Position numbers and translations under genes: made by a program
Notes under the pieces: model-generated
What the model saw: only the letters and a program-made list of their open reading frames with translations
The model's database searches: none
What the model was told of the DNA's origin: nothing
From: Osedax fenrisi
Lineage: Eukaryota; Annelida; Polychaeta; Sabellida; Siboglinidae
Assembly: GCA_964019155.1 (NCBI GenBank)
Contig: OZ025244.1
Location: forward strand, 5,636,419 to 5,700,418
Direction: 5' to 3'
Length of the DNA stretch: 64,000 bases
Part shown: positions 48,380 through 59,589 of the stretch, in pieces
Layout: each line of letters opens with the position of its first letter
Numbering within the stretch: the first letter of the stretch is position 1

Positions 48380-50072
48380 GCAATACATACCGAGTTAGCA
48401 TATACAAGTATATATATATATATATATATGTGTGTGTATGTGGTCATTGATATTTTTAGTTATAGTTATTGTCACTGTTGTGTTTAGGTTGGGTTAAGTT
48501 TTAATATTGGTAGATATTTTGTAGCTGCATTACTTCCCGAGTGAGCCTATACAAGGATATTTTCACAGTTGTGGTTAGGTTGGGTTAAGTTTTAATTTGT
48601 GGAGGTTTTTTTTAGCTGCATTACTTCCCATGTGAGCCTATACAATTATATTTTCACTGTTGGGGTTAGGTTGGGTTAAGTTTTAATTTGTGGAGGTTTT
48701 TTTTAGCTGCATTACTTCCCATGTGAGCCTATAAAATTATATTTTCACAGTTGTGGTTAGATTGGATTAAGTTTTAATATTGGTGGTTTTTTTTAGCTGC
48801 ATTATTTCCCGAGTATGTATATACAAGTATATTTTCACGGTTGTGGTTAGGTTGGGTTAAGTTTTAATTTTGGTGGTTTTTTTTAGCTGCATTACTTCCC
48901 GAGTGAACCTATAAAAGCATATTTATTTATATTATTATTTTCACAGTTGTGGTTAGGTTGGGTTAAGTTTTAATTTTGGTAGGTTTTTTTTAGCTGCATT
49001 ACATCCCGAGTGAACCTATAAAAGCATATTTATTTATATTGTTATTTTCACTATTGTTGTTAGATTGGATTAAGTTTTAATATTGGTGGTATTTTTAGCT
49101 TCATTACTTCCCGAGTTAACCTATAAAAGCATATTTATTTATATTGTTATTTTCACAGTTGTGGTTAGGTTGGGTTCAGTTTTAATATTGGTAGGTTTTT
49201 TTTAGATGCATTACTTCCCGAGTGAACCTATAAAAGTATATTTATTTATATAGTTATTTTCACAGTTGTGGTTAGGTTGGGTTAAGTTTTAATTTTGGTA
49301 GGTTTTTTTAGCTGCATTACTTCCCGAGTGAACCTATACAATTATGTTTTTACAGTTGTGGTTAGGTTGGGTTAAGTTTTAATTTATGGAGGTTTTTTTT
49401 AGCTACATTACTTCCCATGTGAGCCTATACAATTATATTTGCACAGTTGTGGTTAGGTTGGGTTAAGATTTAATTTGTGTAGGTTTTTTTTAGCTGCATT
49501 ACTTCCCGAGTGAGCCTATAAAAGATTATTTATTTATATTGTTATTTTCACAGTTGTGGGTTAGGTTGGGTTAAGTTTTAATTTTGGTGGTTTTTTTAGC
49601 TGCATTACTTCCCGAGTATGTATATACAAGTATATTTTCACGGTTGTGGTTAGGTTGGGTTAAGTTTTAATTTTGGTGGTTTTTTTTAGCTGCATTACTT
49701 CCCGAGTGAGCCTATAAAAGCATATTAATTTATATTGTTATTTTAACAGTTGTGGTTAGGTTGGATTAGGTTTTAATTTGTGTAGGTTTTTTTAGCCGCA
49801 TTACTTCCCGAGTGAGCCTATAAAAGTATATTTTCACTGTTGTGGTTAGGTTGGGTTAAGTTTTAATTTGTGGAGGTTTTTTTTAGTTGCATTACATCCC
49901 ATGTGAGCCTATAAAAGTATATTTTCACTGTTGTGGTTAGGTTGGGTTAAGTTTTAATATTGGTAGGTTTTTTTTAGCTGCATTACTTCCCGAGTGATCC
50001 TATAAAAGTACATTGTCACGGTTATGGTTAGGTTGGGTTAAGTTTTAATTTTTGGAGGTTTTTTTTAGCTGT
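48380..50072 (+). repeat. Minisatellite array of U11
   Basis: Same order of monomers as 22211-23903, including both GAGTATGTATATACAAG variants. Confidence 0.88.
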
Positions 50073-50162
50073 ATAAACATATTAATAAAAATTCCCAAGT
50101 ACATTACATCAACAAGTGAACGTTACGCGCTATCACGGGCGAAGCCGGGCCCCGACCGCCTA

Positions 50163-53100
50163 TCTATACTATATTAGCGAAAATGTCTGTCTGTGTGTCT
50201 GTGTGTGTGTGTGTGTAAGTATTAGGATCTCGCGAACGCGAGATCCGTTTTCCGTAAGGAAAACCTCAGGTGATAAAGTGGGGCAGCGGGGTTTTAATAG
50301 ATGATTTACTTTTTTGAATATGTATTCGCGCGATACCAAATATCGTTAAATAGTGTCATTTTTTAGTCGATTTACGTAATCGAAAAATTTAAATTCGACG
50401 CAAATTTTTAATAACAAACTTTATCGTGGATAATTTGATGGTAAATAATTTCGTAAAAATGAGTTTCTTTAATTTCGAATACATTACGTAGATTTACGAA
50501 ATGGTACTTCCGGTGTGAATATTTAAATAACAACTGTTGCATCGCAATTTATTTACCCGTATTATTGAGGTGAAATTTACTAATATGTAATATCGAGTTA
50601 ATATTAATTATTTACTATCTACGCCATGTAAAAATAAATTATTAAACATAGGTGATACGATACGTTGATGTAAAAAATCAAAATCTACAATAATTATTCG
50701 ATTTTAATAATTTTAACTTTATTAAATAGATAATTAAAATAGAATATAATTTTATAAATTGGGACTTATTATGTTTAATATTCTTCGAGCTACGGCTGAA
50801 ATAGTGAAAAATACATGATTTGAGAGTAGTCTATTTGACCGACTTCCGGTCATATTTTCATATAAATTATTGTTTCAACAGATTAGAAGTACGAAAATAC
50901 ACGTAATAAAATGAGAAAAATCATGGAAATATGAATAATAGGGTTTCAATCTCTATTTTATTATTTCGTCAAATGTCATCATATATGGTCAAAGAAAAAA
51001 ATATAGATTTATAAAAAAATATTTTTTCTAAAATCTATTCTATAATTATATATGCATTACATACCGAGTGAGACTATACAAGCATATATATATATGTGTG
51101 TATGTGGTCATTGATATTTTTAGTTATAGTTATTGTCACTGTTGTGTTTAGGTTGGGTTAAATTTTAATTTGTGTAGGTTTTTTTTAGCTGCATCACTTC
51201 TCGAGTGAGCCTATACAAGTATATTGTCACGGTTGTGGTTAGGGTGGGTTAAGTTTTAATTTGTGTAGGTTTTTTTAGCTACATTACTTCTCGAGTGAGC
51301 CTATAAAAGTATATTTATTTATATTGTTATTTTCACAGTTGTGGTAAGGTTGGGTTAAGTTTAAATTTTTGGAGGTTTTTTTTAGCTGCATTACTTCCCG
51401 AGTGAGCCTATAAAAGTATATTGATATATGTCTTTGTGTGGTCATTGATTTTAGAGTATTAGTAATTTTTCATAGTTGTGGTTAGGTTGGGTTAAGTTTT
51501 AATATTGGTAGTTTTTTTTAGCTGCATTACTTCCCGAGTTTAGCCTATAAAAGTATATTGATATATGTCTGTGTGTGGTCATTGAATTTAGATTATTAGT
51601 AATTGTTCACAGTTGTGGTTAGGTTGGGTTAAGTTTTAATATTGTTAGTTTTTTTTAGCTGAATTACTTCCCGAGTGATCCCTATAAAGTCATATTTATT
51701 TATATTGTTATTTTCACATTTTTGTTTAGGTTGGGTTAAGTTTTAATTCGTGTAGGTCTTTTTTAGATGCATTACTTCCCGAGTGATCCCTATAAAGGCA
51801 TATTTATTTATATTGTTATTTTCACATTTTTGTTTAGGTTGGGTTAAGTTTTAATTTGTGTAGGTTTTTTTTAGCTGCATTACTTCCCGAGTGAGCCTTT
51901 AAAAGCATATTTATTTATATTGTTATTTTCACAGTTGTGGTTAGGTTGGGTTAAATTTAAATTTTTGGAGGTTTTTTTTAACTGCATTACTTCTCGAGTG
52001 AGCCTATAAAAGTATATTGTCACGGTTGTGGTTATGTTGGGTTACGTTTTAATTTTTGGAGGTTTTTTTTAGCTGCATTACTTCCCGAGTGAGCCTATAA
52101 AAGCATATTTATTTATATTGTTATTTTTACAGTTGTAGTTAGGTTGGGTATATAAGTTTATTATAAAAGTATTATGATATTTGTGTATGTGTTCAGTGAT
52201 ATTTTGAGTATTTGTTATTTTCACAGTTTTAGTTAGGTTGGGTTAAATTTAATTTGTGTAGTTTTTTTTAGCTACATTACTTCCCGAGTTAGCCTATACA
52301 ATCATATTCATTTATATTCTTATTTTCACAGTTGTGGTTAGATTGGATTAATTTTAATATTGTTGGTTTTTTTAGCTGAATTACTTCCCGAGTGAGCCTA
52401 TACAAAGATATTGATATATTTATGTTGTGTGGTCATTGATATTGTGAGTGTTAGTTATTTTCACAGTTGTGGTTAGGTTGGGTTAAGTTTTAATATTGGT
52501 GGTTTTTTTTAGCTCCATTACTTCCCGAGTGAACCTATAAAAGTGTATTTTCACGGTTGTGGTTAGGGTGGGTTAAGTTTTAATTTTGGTAGGTTTTTTT
52601 TAGCTGAATTACTTCCCGAGTGAACCTATAAAAGCATATTTATTTATATTGTTATTTTCACAGTTGTGGTTAGGTTAGGTTAAGTTTTAATTTGTGTAGG
52701 TTTTTTTAGTTGAATTACTTCCCGAGTGAACCTATAAAAGCATATTTATTTATATTGTTATTTTCACAGTTGTGGTTAGGTTGGGTTAAGTTTTAATTTT
52801 GGTAGGTTTTTTTTAGCTGCATTACTTCCCGAGTGAACCTATAAAAGCATATTTATTTATATTGTTATTTTCACAGTTGTGGTTAGGTTGGGTTAAGTTT
52901 TAATTTGTGTAGGTTTTTTTTAGTTGAATTACTTCCCGAGTAAACCTATAAAATCATATTTATTTATATTGTTATTTTCACAGTTGTGGTTAGGTTGGGT
53001 TAAGTTTTAATTTGTGTAGGTTTTTTTTAGCTGCATTACTTCCCGAGTGAGCCTATAAAAGCATATTTATTTATATTGTTATTTTCACAGTTGTGGTTAG

Positions 53101-54054
53101 GTTGGGTTAAGTTTTAATTTGTGTAGGTTTTTTTTAGTTGAATTACTTCCCGAGTGAACCTATAAAATCATATTTATTTATATTGTTATTTTCACAGTTG
53201 TGGTTAGGTTGGGTTAAGTTTTAATTTGTGTAGGTTTTTTTTAGCTGCATTACTTCCCGAGTGAGCCTATACAAGTATATTTTTACTGTTGTGGTTAGGT
53301 TGGGTTAAGTTTTAATTTTTTGAGGTTTTTTTTAGCTGCATTACTTCTCGAGTGAGCCTATACAAGTATATTGTCACGGATGTTGTTAGGTTGGGTTAAG
53401 TTTTAATTTTTGGAGGTTTTTTTTAGCTGCATTACTTACCAATTGAGTCTATTAAAGTATAGTTATATGTGTGTGGTCATATTTATTTTCACAGTTGTGG
53501 TTAGGTTGGGTTAAGTTTTAATTTTGGTAGGTTTTTTTTAGCTGCATTACTTCCCGAATGAACCTATAAAAGTATATTTCCACGGTTGTGGTTATATTGG
53601 GTTAAGTTTTTATTTGGGGAGGTTTTTTTTAGCTGCATTACTTCCCGAGTGAACCTATAAAAGTATATTTATTTATATTGTTATTTTCTCAGTTGTGGTT
53701 AGGTTGGGTTAAGTTTTTATTTGGGGAGGTTTTTTTTAGCTGCATTACTTCCCGATTGAGCCTATAAAAGCATATTTATTTATATTTTTATTTTCACTGT
53801 TGTGGTTAGGTTGTGTTAAGTTTTAATTTGTGGAGGTTTTTTTTAGCTGCATCACTTCCCGAGTGAGCATATAAAAGCATTTTTATTTATATAGTTATAT
53901 TCACAGTTGTGGTTAGATTGGATTAAGTTTTAATATTGTTGATTTTTTTTAGCTGCATCACTTCCCGAGTACATTACATCACCTCCCGAGTACATTACAT
54001 CACTAAGTGAACGTTACGCGCGAACACGGGCGAAGCCGGGCCCCGACCGCCTAG
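50163..54054 (+). mobile_element. Helitron unit U12, duplicate of U7 (3892 bp)
   Basis: Same length and termini as U7, including the CCTA|TC left junction and the doubled CCCGAGTACATTACATCA tail. Block to about 51055. Confidence 0.85.
51056..53969 (+). repeat. Minisatellite array of U12
   Basis: Copy of 24887-27800; GGGTATATAAG marker at about 52145. Confidence 0.88.
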
Positions 54055-54479
54055 TCTATACTATATTAGCGAAAATGTCTGTCTGTGTGTCTGTGTGTGT
54101 GTGTGTGTAAGTATTAGGATCTCGCGAACGCGAGATCCGTTTTCCGTAAGGAAAACCTCAGGTGATAAAGTGGGGCAGCGGGGTTTTAATAGATGATTTA
54201 CTTTTTTGAATATGTATTCGCGCGATACCAAATATCGTTAAATAGTGTCATTTTTTAGTCGATTTACGTAATCGAAAAATTTAAATTCGAAGCAAATTTT
54301 TAATAACAAACTTTATCGTGAATAATTTGATGGTAAATAATTTCGTAAAAATGAGTTTCTTTAATTTCGAATACATTACGTAGATTTACGAAATGGTACT
54401 TCCGGTGTGAATATTTAAATAACAACTGTTGCATCGGAATTTTTTACCCGTATTATTTAGAAAAAGTTCATGAATTAGT

Positions 54480-54586
54480 AAAATCGCGTTAATATTCGAA
54501 TACGTCATGTATTAATAGTACCTATATACGTAATTGAATAATCATATTTTTGTTCTTATTAAATATAAGTGTAGCGTATGTATATA

Positions 54587-54639
<53 letters not shown>

Positions 54640-54749
54640 TATATATGCCACATTACTATGTATATTGTATTACTACACCCATATAAAGTATTGTAAAAAT
54701 GTAATTAGCAATAAATTATATATATATATACTAAATAAATTATATATAG

Positions 54750-54782
<33 letters not shown>

Positions 54783-54786
54783 CTCA

Positions 54787-54846
<60 letters not shown>

Positions 54847-55113
54847 AGTGTATATATTCCACATAACTATGTATATTTTATTAACATACCAATAATATGT
54901 ATCATAAATTTAATTACCAATCAATTAATTAATAATTATTAAAGTTAATTAACTAATATATAGTGTACATTTATTAGCGTAAATTAATAAATAGGAGTAT
55001 ATATATAGTATAGATATATATACATATATATATATATATATAATATATTATATATGTGATTGTGTATATCGTGGAAATATATTAACATAGTATATTACTA
55101 TTATATATATATA
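54480..55113. repeat. AT-rich spacer, duplicate of 28311-28948
   Basis: The same sequence with (TA)n runs at about 54594-54635 and 54793-54841. It is 4 bp shorter overall, from microsatellite length change. The 54578-54847 frame is again only microsatellite translation. Confidence 0.75.
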
Positions 55114-55396
55114 TCTATACTATATTAGCGAAAATGTCTGTCTGTGTGTCTGTGTGTGTGTGTGTGTAAGTATTAGGATCTCGCGAACGCGAGATCCGTT
55201 TTCCGTAAGGAAAACCACAGGTGATAAAGTGGGGCAGCGGGGTTTTAATAGATGATTTACTTTTTTGAATATGTATTCACGTGATACCAATAATCGTTAA
55301 ATAGTGTCATTTTTTAGTCGATTTACGTAATCGAAAAATTTAAATTCGACGCAAATTTTTAATAACAAACTTTATCGTGAATAATTTGATGGTAAA
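55114..55396 (+). mobile_element. Truncated nested Helitron 5' end (283 bp) in U13
   Basis: Same length and content as 28949-29231, ending at GATGGTAAA before the next terminus. Confidence 0.75.
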
Positions 55397-56308
55397 TCTA
55401 TACTATAAGAGCGAAGTTGTCTGTGTGTGTGTCTGTGTGTGTAAGTATTAGGATCTCGCGAACGCGAGATCCGTTTTCCGTAAGGAAAACGTCGGGTGAT
55501 AAAGTGGGGCAGCGGGGTTTTAATAGATGATTTACTTTTTTGAATATGTATTCACGTGATACCAATAATCGTTAAATAGTGTCATTTTTTAGTCGATTTA
55601 CGTAATCGAAAAATTTAAATTCGACGCAAATTTTTAATAACAAACTTTATCTAGGAGAATTTGATGGTAAATAATTTCGTAAAAATGAGTTTCTTTAATT
55701 TAGAATACATTACGTAGATTTACGAAATCGTACTTCCGGTTTGAATATCTAAATACAAATTGTTGCATCGTAATTTATTTACCAGTATTATTGAGAAAAG
55801 TTCACGAACGGGTAAAATCGAGTTAATATTAATTATTTCCTATCTACGCCATGTAAACATAAATTATTAAACATAGGTGATACGATACGGTGATGTAAAA
55901 AATCAAAATCTAGAATAATTATTCGATTTCAATAATTTTAACTTTATTAAATAGATAATTAAAATAGAATATAATTTTATAAATTGGGACTTCTTATGTT
56001 TAATATTCTTCGAGCTACGGCCGAAAAAGTGAAAAATACATGATTTGAGAGTAGTCTATTTGACCGACTTCCGGTAATATTTTCATATAAATTATGTATT
56101 CATCAGATTAGGAGTATGAAAATACATGTAATAAAATCAGAAAAATCATGAAAATATGAATAATAAGGTTTCCATCTCTGTTTTATTAATTCGCCAAATG
56201 TCATCATATATATGGTCAAAGAAAAAAATATAGATTTATAAAAAAATATTTTTTCTAAAATCTATTCTATAATTATATATGCATTACATACCGAGTGAGA
56301 CTATACAA

Positions 56309-56358
<50 letters not shown>

Positions 56359-59300
56359 ATGTGGTCATTGATATTTTTAGTTATAGTTATTTTCACATTT
56401 GTGATTAGGTTGTGTTACGTTTTAATTTTTGTAGGTTTTTTTTAGCTGCATTACTTCTCGAGTGAACCTATAAAAGTATATTGTCACGGTTGTAGTTAGG
56501 TTGGGTTAAGTTTTAATTTGTGTAGGTTTTTTTAGCTGAATTACTTCCTGAGTGATTTTATAAAAGTAAATTTTCTCTGTTGTGGTTAGGTTGGGTTAAA
56601 TTTTAATTTTTGTAGGTATTTTTAGCTGCATTAATTCCGAGTTAGCATATAATAGTATATTTTCACTGTTGTGGTTAAGTTGGGTTAAATTTTAATTTTT
56701 GTATGTTTTATTTAGATGTATTACTTCCCATGTGAGCCTATAAAAGTATATTGTCACGGTTGTGGTTAGGTTGGGTTAAGTTTTAATTGTGTAGGTTTTT
56801 TTAGCTGCATTACTTCCCGAGTGAACCTATACAAGTATATTGTCACGGTTGTGGTTAGGTTGGGTTAAGTTTTAATTTGTGGAGGTTTTTTTTAGCTTCA
56901 TTACTTCCCGAGTGAACCTTTTAAAGCATATTTATTTATATTGTTATTTTCACAGTTGTGGTTAGGTTGGGTTAATTTTTAATTTTTGGATGTTTTTTTA
57001 GCTGCATTACTTCTCGAGTGAGCCTATAAAATCATATTTATTTATATTGTTATTTTCACAGTTGTGGTTAGGTTGGGTTAAGTTTACATTTTTGTAGGTT
57101 TTTTTTAGCTGCATTACTTCCCGAGTGAACCTATAAAAGCATATTTATTTATATTGTTATTTTCACAGTTGTGGTTAGGTTGGGTTAAGTTTTAATTTGT
57201 GTAGGTTTTTTTTAGCTTCATTACTTCCCGAGTGAACCTATTAAATCATATTTATTTATATTGTTATTTTCACAGTTCTGGTTAGGTTGGGTTAAGTTTT
57301 AATTTTTGGATGTTTTTTTAGCTGCATTACTTCTCGAGTGAGCCTATAAAATCATATTTATTTATATTGTTATTTTCACAGTTGTGGTTAAGTTGGGTTA
57401 AGTTTACATTTTTGTAGGTATTTTTTAGCTGCATTACTACCTGAGTTTGCCTATAAAAGTATACTTTCACTGATGTGGTTAGATTGGATTAAGTTTTAAT
57501 TTGTGTAGGTTTTTTTTAGCTGCAATACTTCCAGAGTGAGCCTATATAAGCATTTTTATTTATATTGTTATTTTCACAGTTGTGGTTAGGTTGGGTTAAG
57601 TTATAATTTGTGTAGGTTTTTTTAGCTGCATTACTTACCGAGTGAGCCTATAAAAGCATTTTTATTTATATTGTTATTTTCACAGTTGTGGTTAGGTTGG
57701 GTTAATTTTTAATTTGTGTAGGTTTTTTTAGCTGCATTACTTACCGAGTGAGCCTATAAAAGCATATTGATATATTTGTTTGTGTGGTCATTGATATTTG
57801 GAGTATTAGTTATTTTCACAGTTGTGGTTAGGTTGGGTTAAGATTTAATTTGTGTAGGTTTTTTTAAGCTGCATTACTTCTTAAGTGAGCCTATAAAAGT
57901 ATATTGCCACGGTTGTGGTTAGGTTGGGTTAATTTTTAATTTTTGGAGGTTTTTTTTAGCTGCATTACTTCCCGAGTGAGACTATAAAAGTATATGTTCA
58001 CTGTTGTGGTTAGGTTGGGTTAAGTTTTAATTTTGGTGGTTTTTTTTAGCTGCATTACTTCCCGAGTGAACCTATACAAGGATATTTTCACAGTTGTGGT
58101 TAGGTTGAGTTAAGTTTTAATTTGTATAGGTTTTTTTTAGCTGCATTACTTCCCGAGTAAAAGCATATTTATTTATATTGTTATTTTTACAGTTGTGGTT
58201 AGGTTGAGTTAAGTATTACTTTTTGTAGGTTTTTTAATCTGCATTACTTCCCGAATGAGCCTATCAAAGCATATTTATTTATATTGTTATTTTCACAGTT
58301 GTGGTTAGGTTGGGTTAAGTTTTAATTTTTGTAGGTATTTTTTAGGTGCATTACTTCCCGATTGAACCTATAATAGCATATTTATTTATATTTTTATTTT
58401 CACAGTTGTGGTTAGGTTGTGTTAAATTTCAATTTTGGTTGGTTTTTTTAAGCTTCATTACTTCCCGAGTGAACCTATCAAAGCATATTAATTTATATTG
58501 TTATTTTCACAGTTGTGGTTAGGTTGGGTTAAGTTTTAATATTGGTGGTTTTTTTAACTGCATCACTTCCCGAGTGAGCCTTTAAAAGCACATTTATTTA
58601 TATTGTTATTTTCACAGTTGTGGTTAAGTTGGGTTAAGTTTTAATTTGTGTAGGTTTTTTTTAGCTGCATTACTTCCCGAATTAGCATATAAAAGTATAT
58701 TTTCACTGTTGTGGTTAGGTTGGGTTAAGTTTTAATATTGGTCGATTTTTTTAGCTGCATAACTTCCCGAGTGAACCTATCAAAGCATATTTATTTATAT
58801 TGTTATTTTCACAGTTGTGGTTAGATTGGATTAAGTTTTAATTTTTGTAGGTATTTTTTAGATGCATTAGTTCCCGAGTGAACCTTATTTTCATTGTTGT
58901 GGTTAGAATGGATTAAGTTTTAATATTTGTGGTTTTTTAGCTGCATTACTTACCGAGTGAGCCTATAAAAGCATTTTTATTTATATTGTTATTTTCACAG
59001 TTGTGGTTAGGTTGGGTTAATTTTTAATTTGTATACATTTTTATAATTATATATGAATTACATACCGAGTGAGCCTAAACAAGCATATATATATATGTGT
59101 GTATGTGGTCATTGATATTTTTAGTTATAGTTATTTTCACAGTTGTAGTTAGGTTGGGTTACATTTTAATTTGTGTAGGTTTTTTTTAGCTGCATTACTT
59201 CCCGAGTGAGACTATAAAAGTATATGTTCACTGTTGTGATTAGGCTGGGTTAAGTTTTAATTTGTGGAGGTTTTTTTTAGCTGCATTACTTCCCGAGTGA

Positions 59301-59589
59301 GCCTATACAAGGATATTGATATATGTATGTTGTATGGTTATTGATATTGTGAGTGTTAGTTATTTTCACAGTTGTGGTTAGGTTGTGTTAAGTTTTAATT
59401 TTTGGAGGTTTTTTTTAGCTGCATTACTTCCCGAGTGAGCCTATAAAAGTATATTGTCACGGTTGTGGTTAGGTTGGATTAAGTTTTAATTTACCTATAT
59501 AAACATATTAATAAAAATTCCCAAGTACATTACATCACTAAGTGAACGTTACGCGCGATCACGGGCGAAGCCGGGCCCCGACCGCCTAG
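55397..59589 (+). mobile_element. Nested Helitron unit, duplicate of U9 (4193 bp)
   Basis: TAAGAG with GCGAAGTTG and GTCGGG after hairpin 2 identify it as U9-type, not the 29232-type found at this place in copy A. It is expanded by 399 bp of minisatellite relative to U9. Confidence 0.82.
56289..59488 (+). repeat. Minisatellite array of U13
   Basis: Copy of the U9 array with about four extra monomers at 57100-57510, part of which repeat the preceding TTGGATGTTTTTTTAGCTGC and TTACATTTTTGTAGG monomers. A (TA)n of about 40 bp lies at 56311-56350. Confidence 0.88.

Larger units (their letters stand above)
46879..50162 (+). mobile_element. Helitron unit U11, duplicate of U6 (3284 bp)
   Basis: Same length as U6, including the nested second 5' terminus (47487) and the CCTA end without G. 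It differs from U6 in a few bases, for example the TA run near 48415. Its own left junction is CCTAG|TC, unlike U6. Confidence 0.83.
46879..59589 (+). repeat. Large segmental duplication, copy B (units U11-U13)
   Basis: Corresponds to 20710-29231 and then to 32257-36050, skipping the nested unit in between, with 399 bp of extra minisatellite in the last part. All three breakpoints lie on Helitron termini. Confidence 0.85.
54055..59589 (+). mobile_element. Composite Helitron unit U13, U8 head fused to U9 (5535 bp)
   Basis: 54055-55396 follows U8, including the AT-rich spacer and the 283-bp nested 5' end. At 55397 it switches to the sequence of U9, starting exactly at TCTATACTATAAGAGCG, and runs to CCTAG at 59589. 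The 29232 unit of U8 is absent. Confidence 0.83.
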
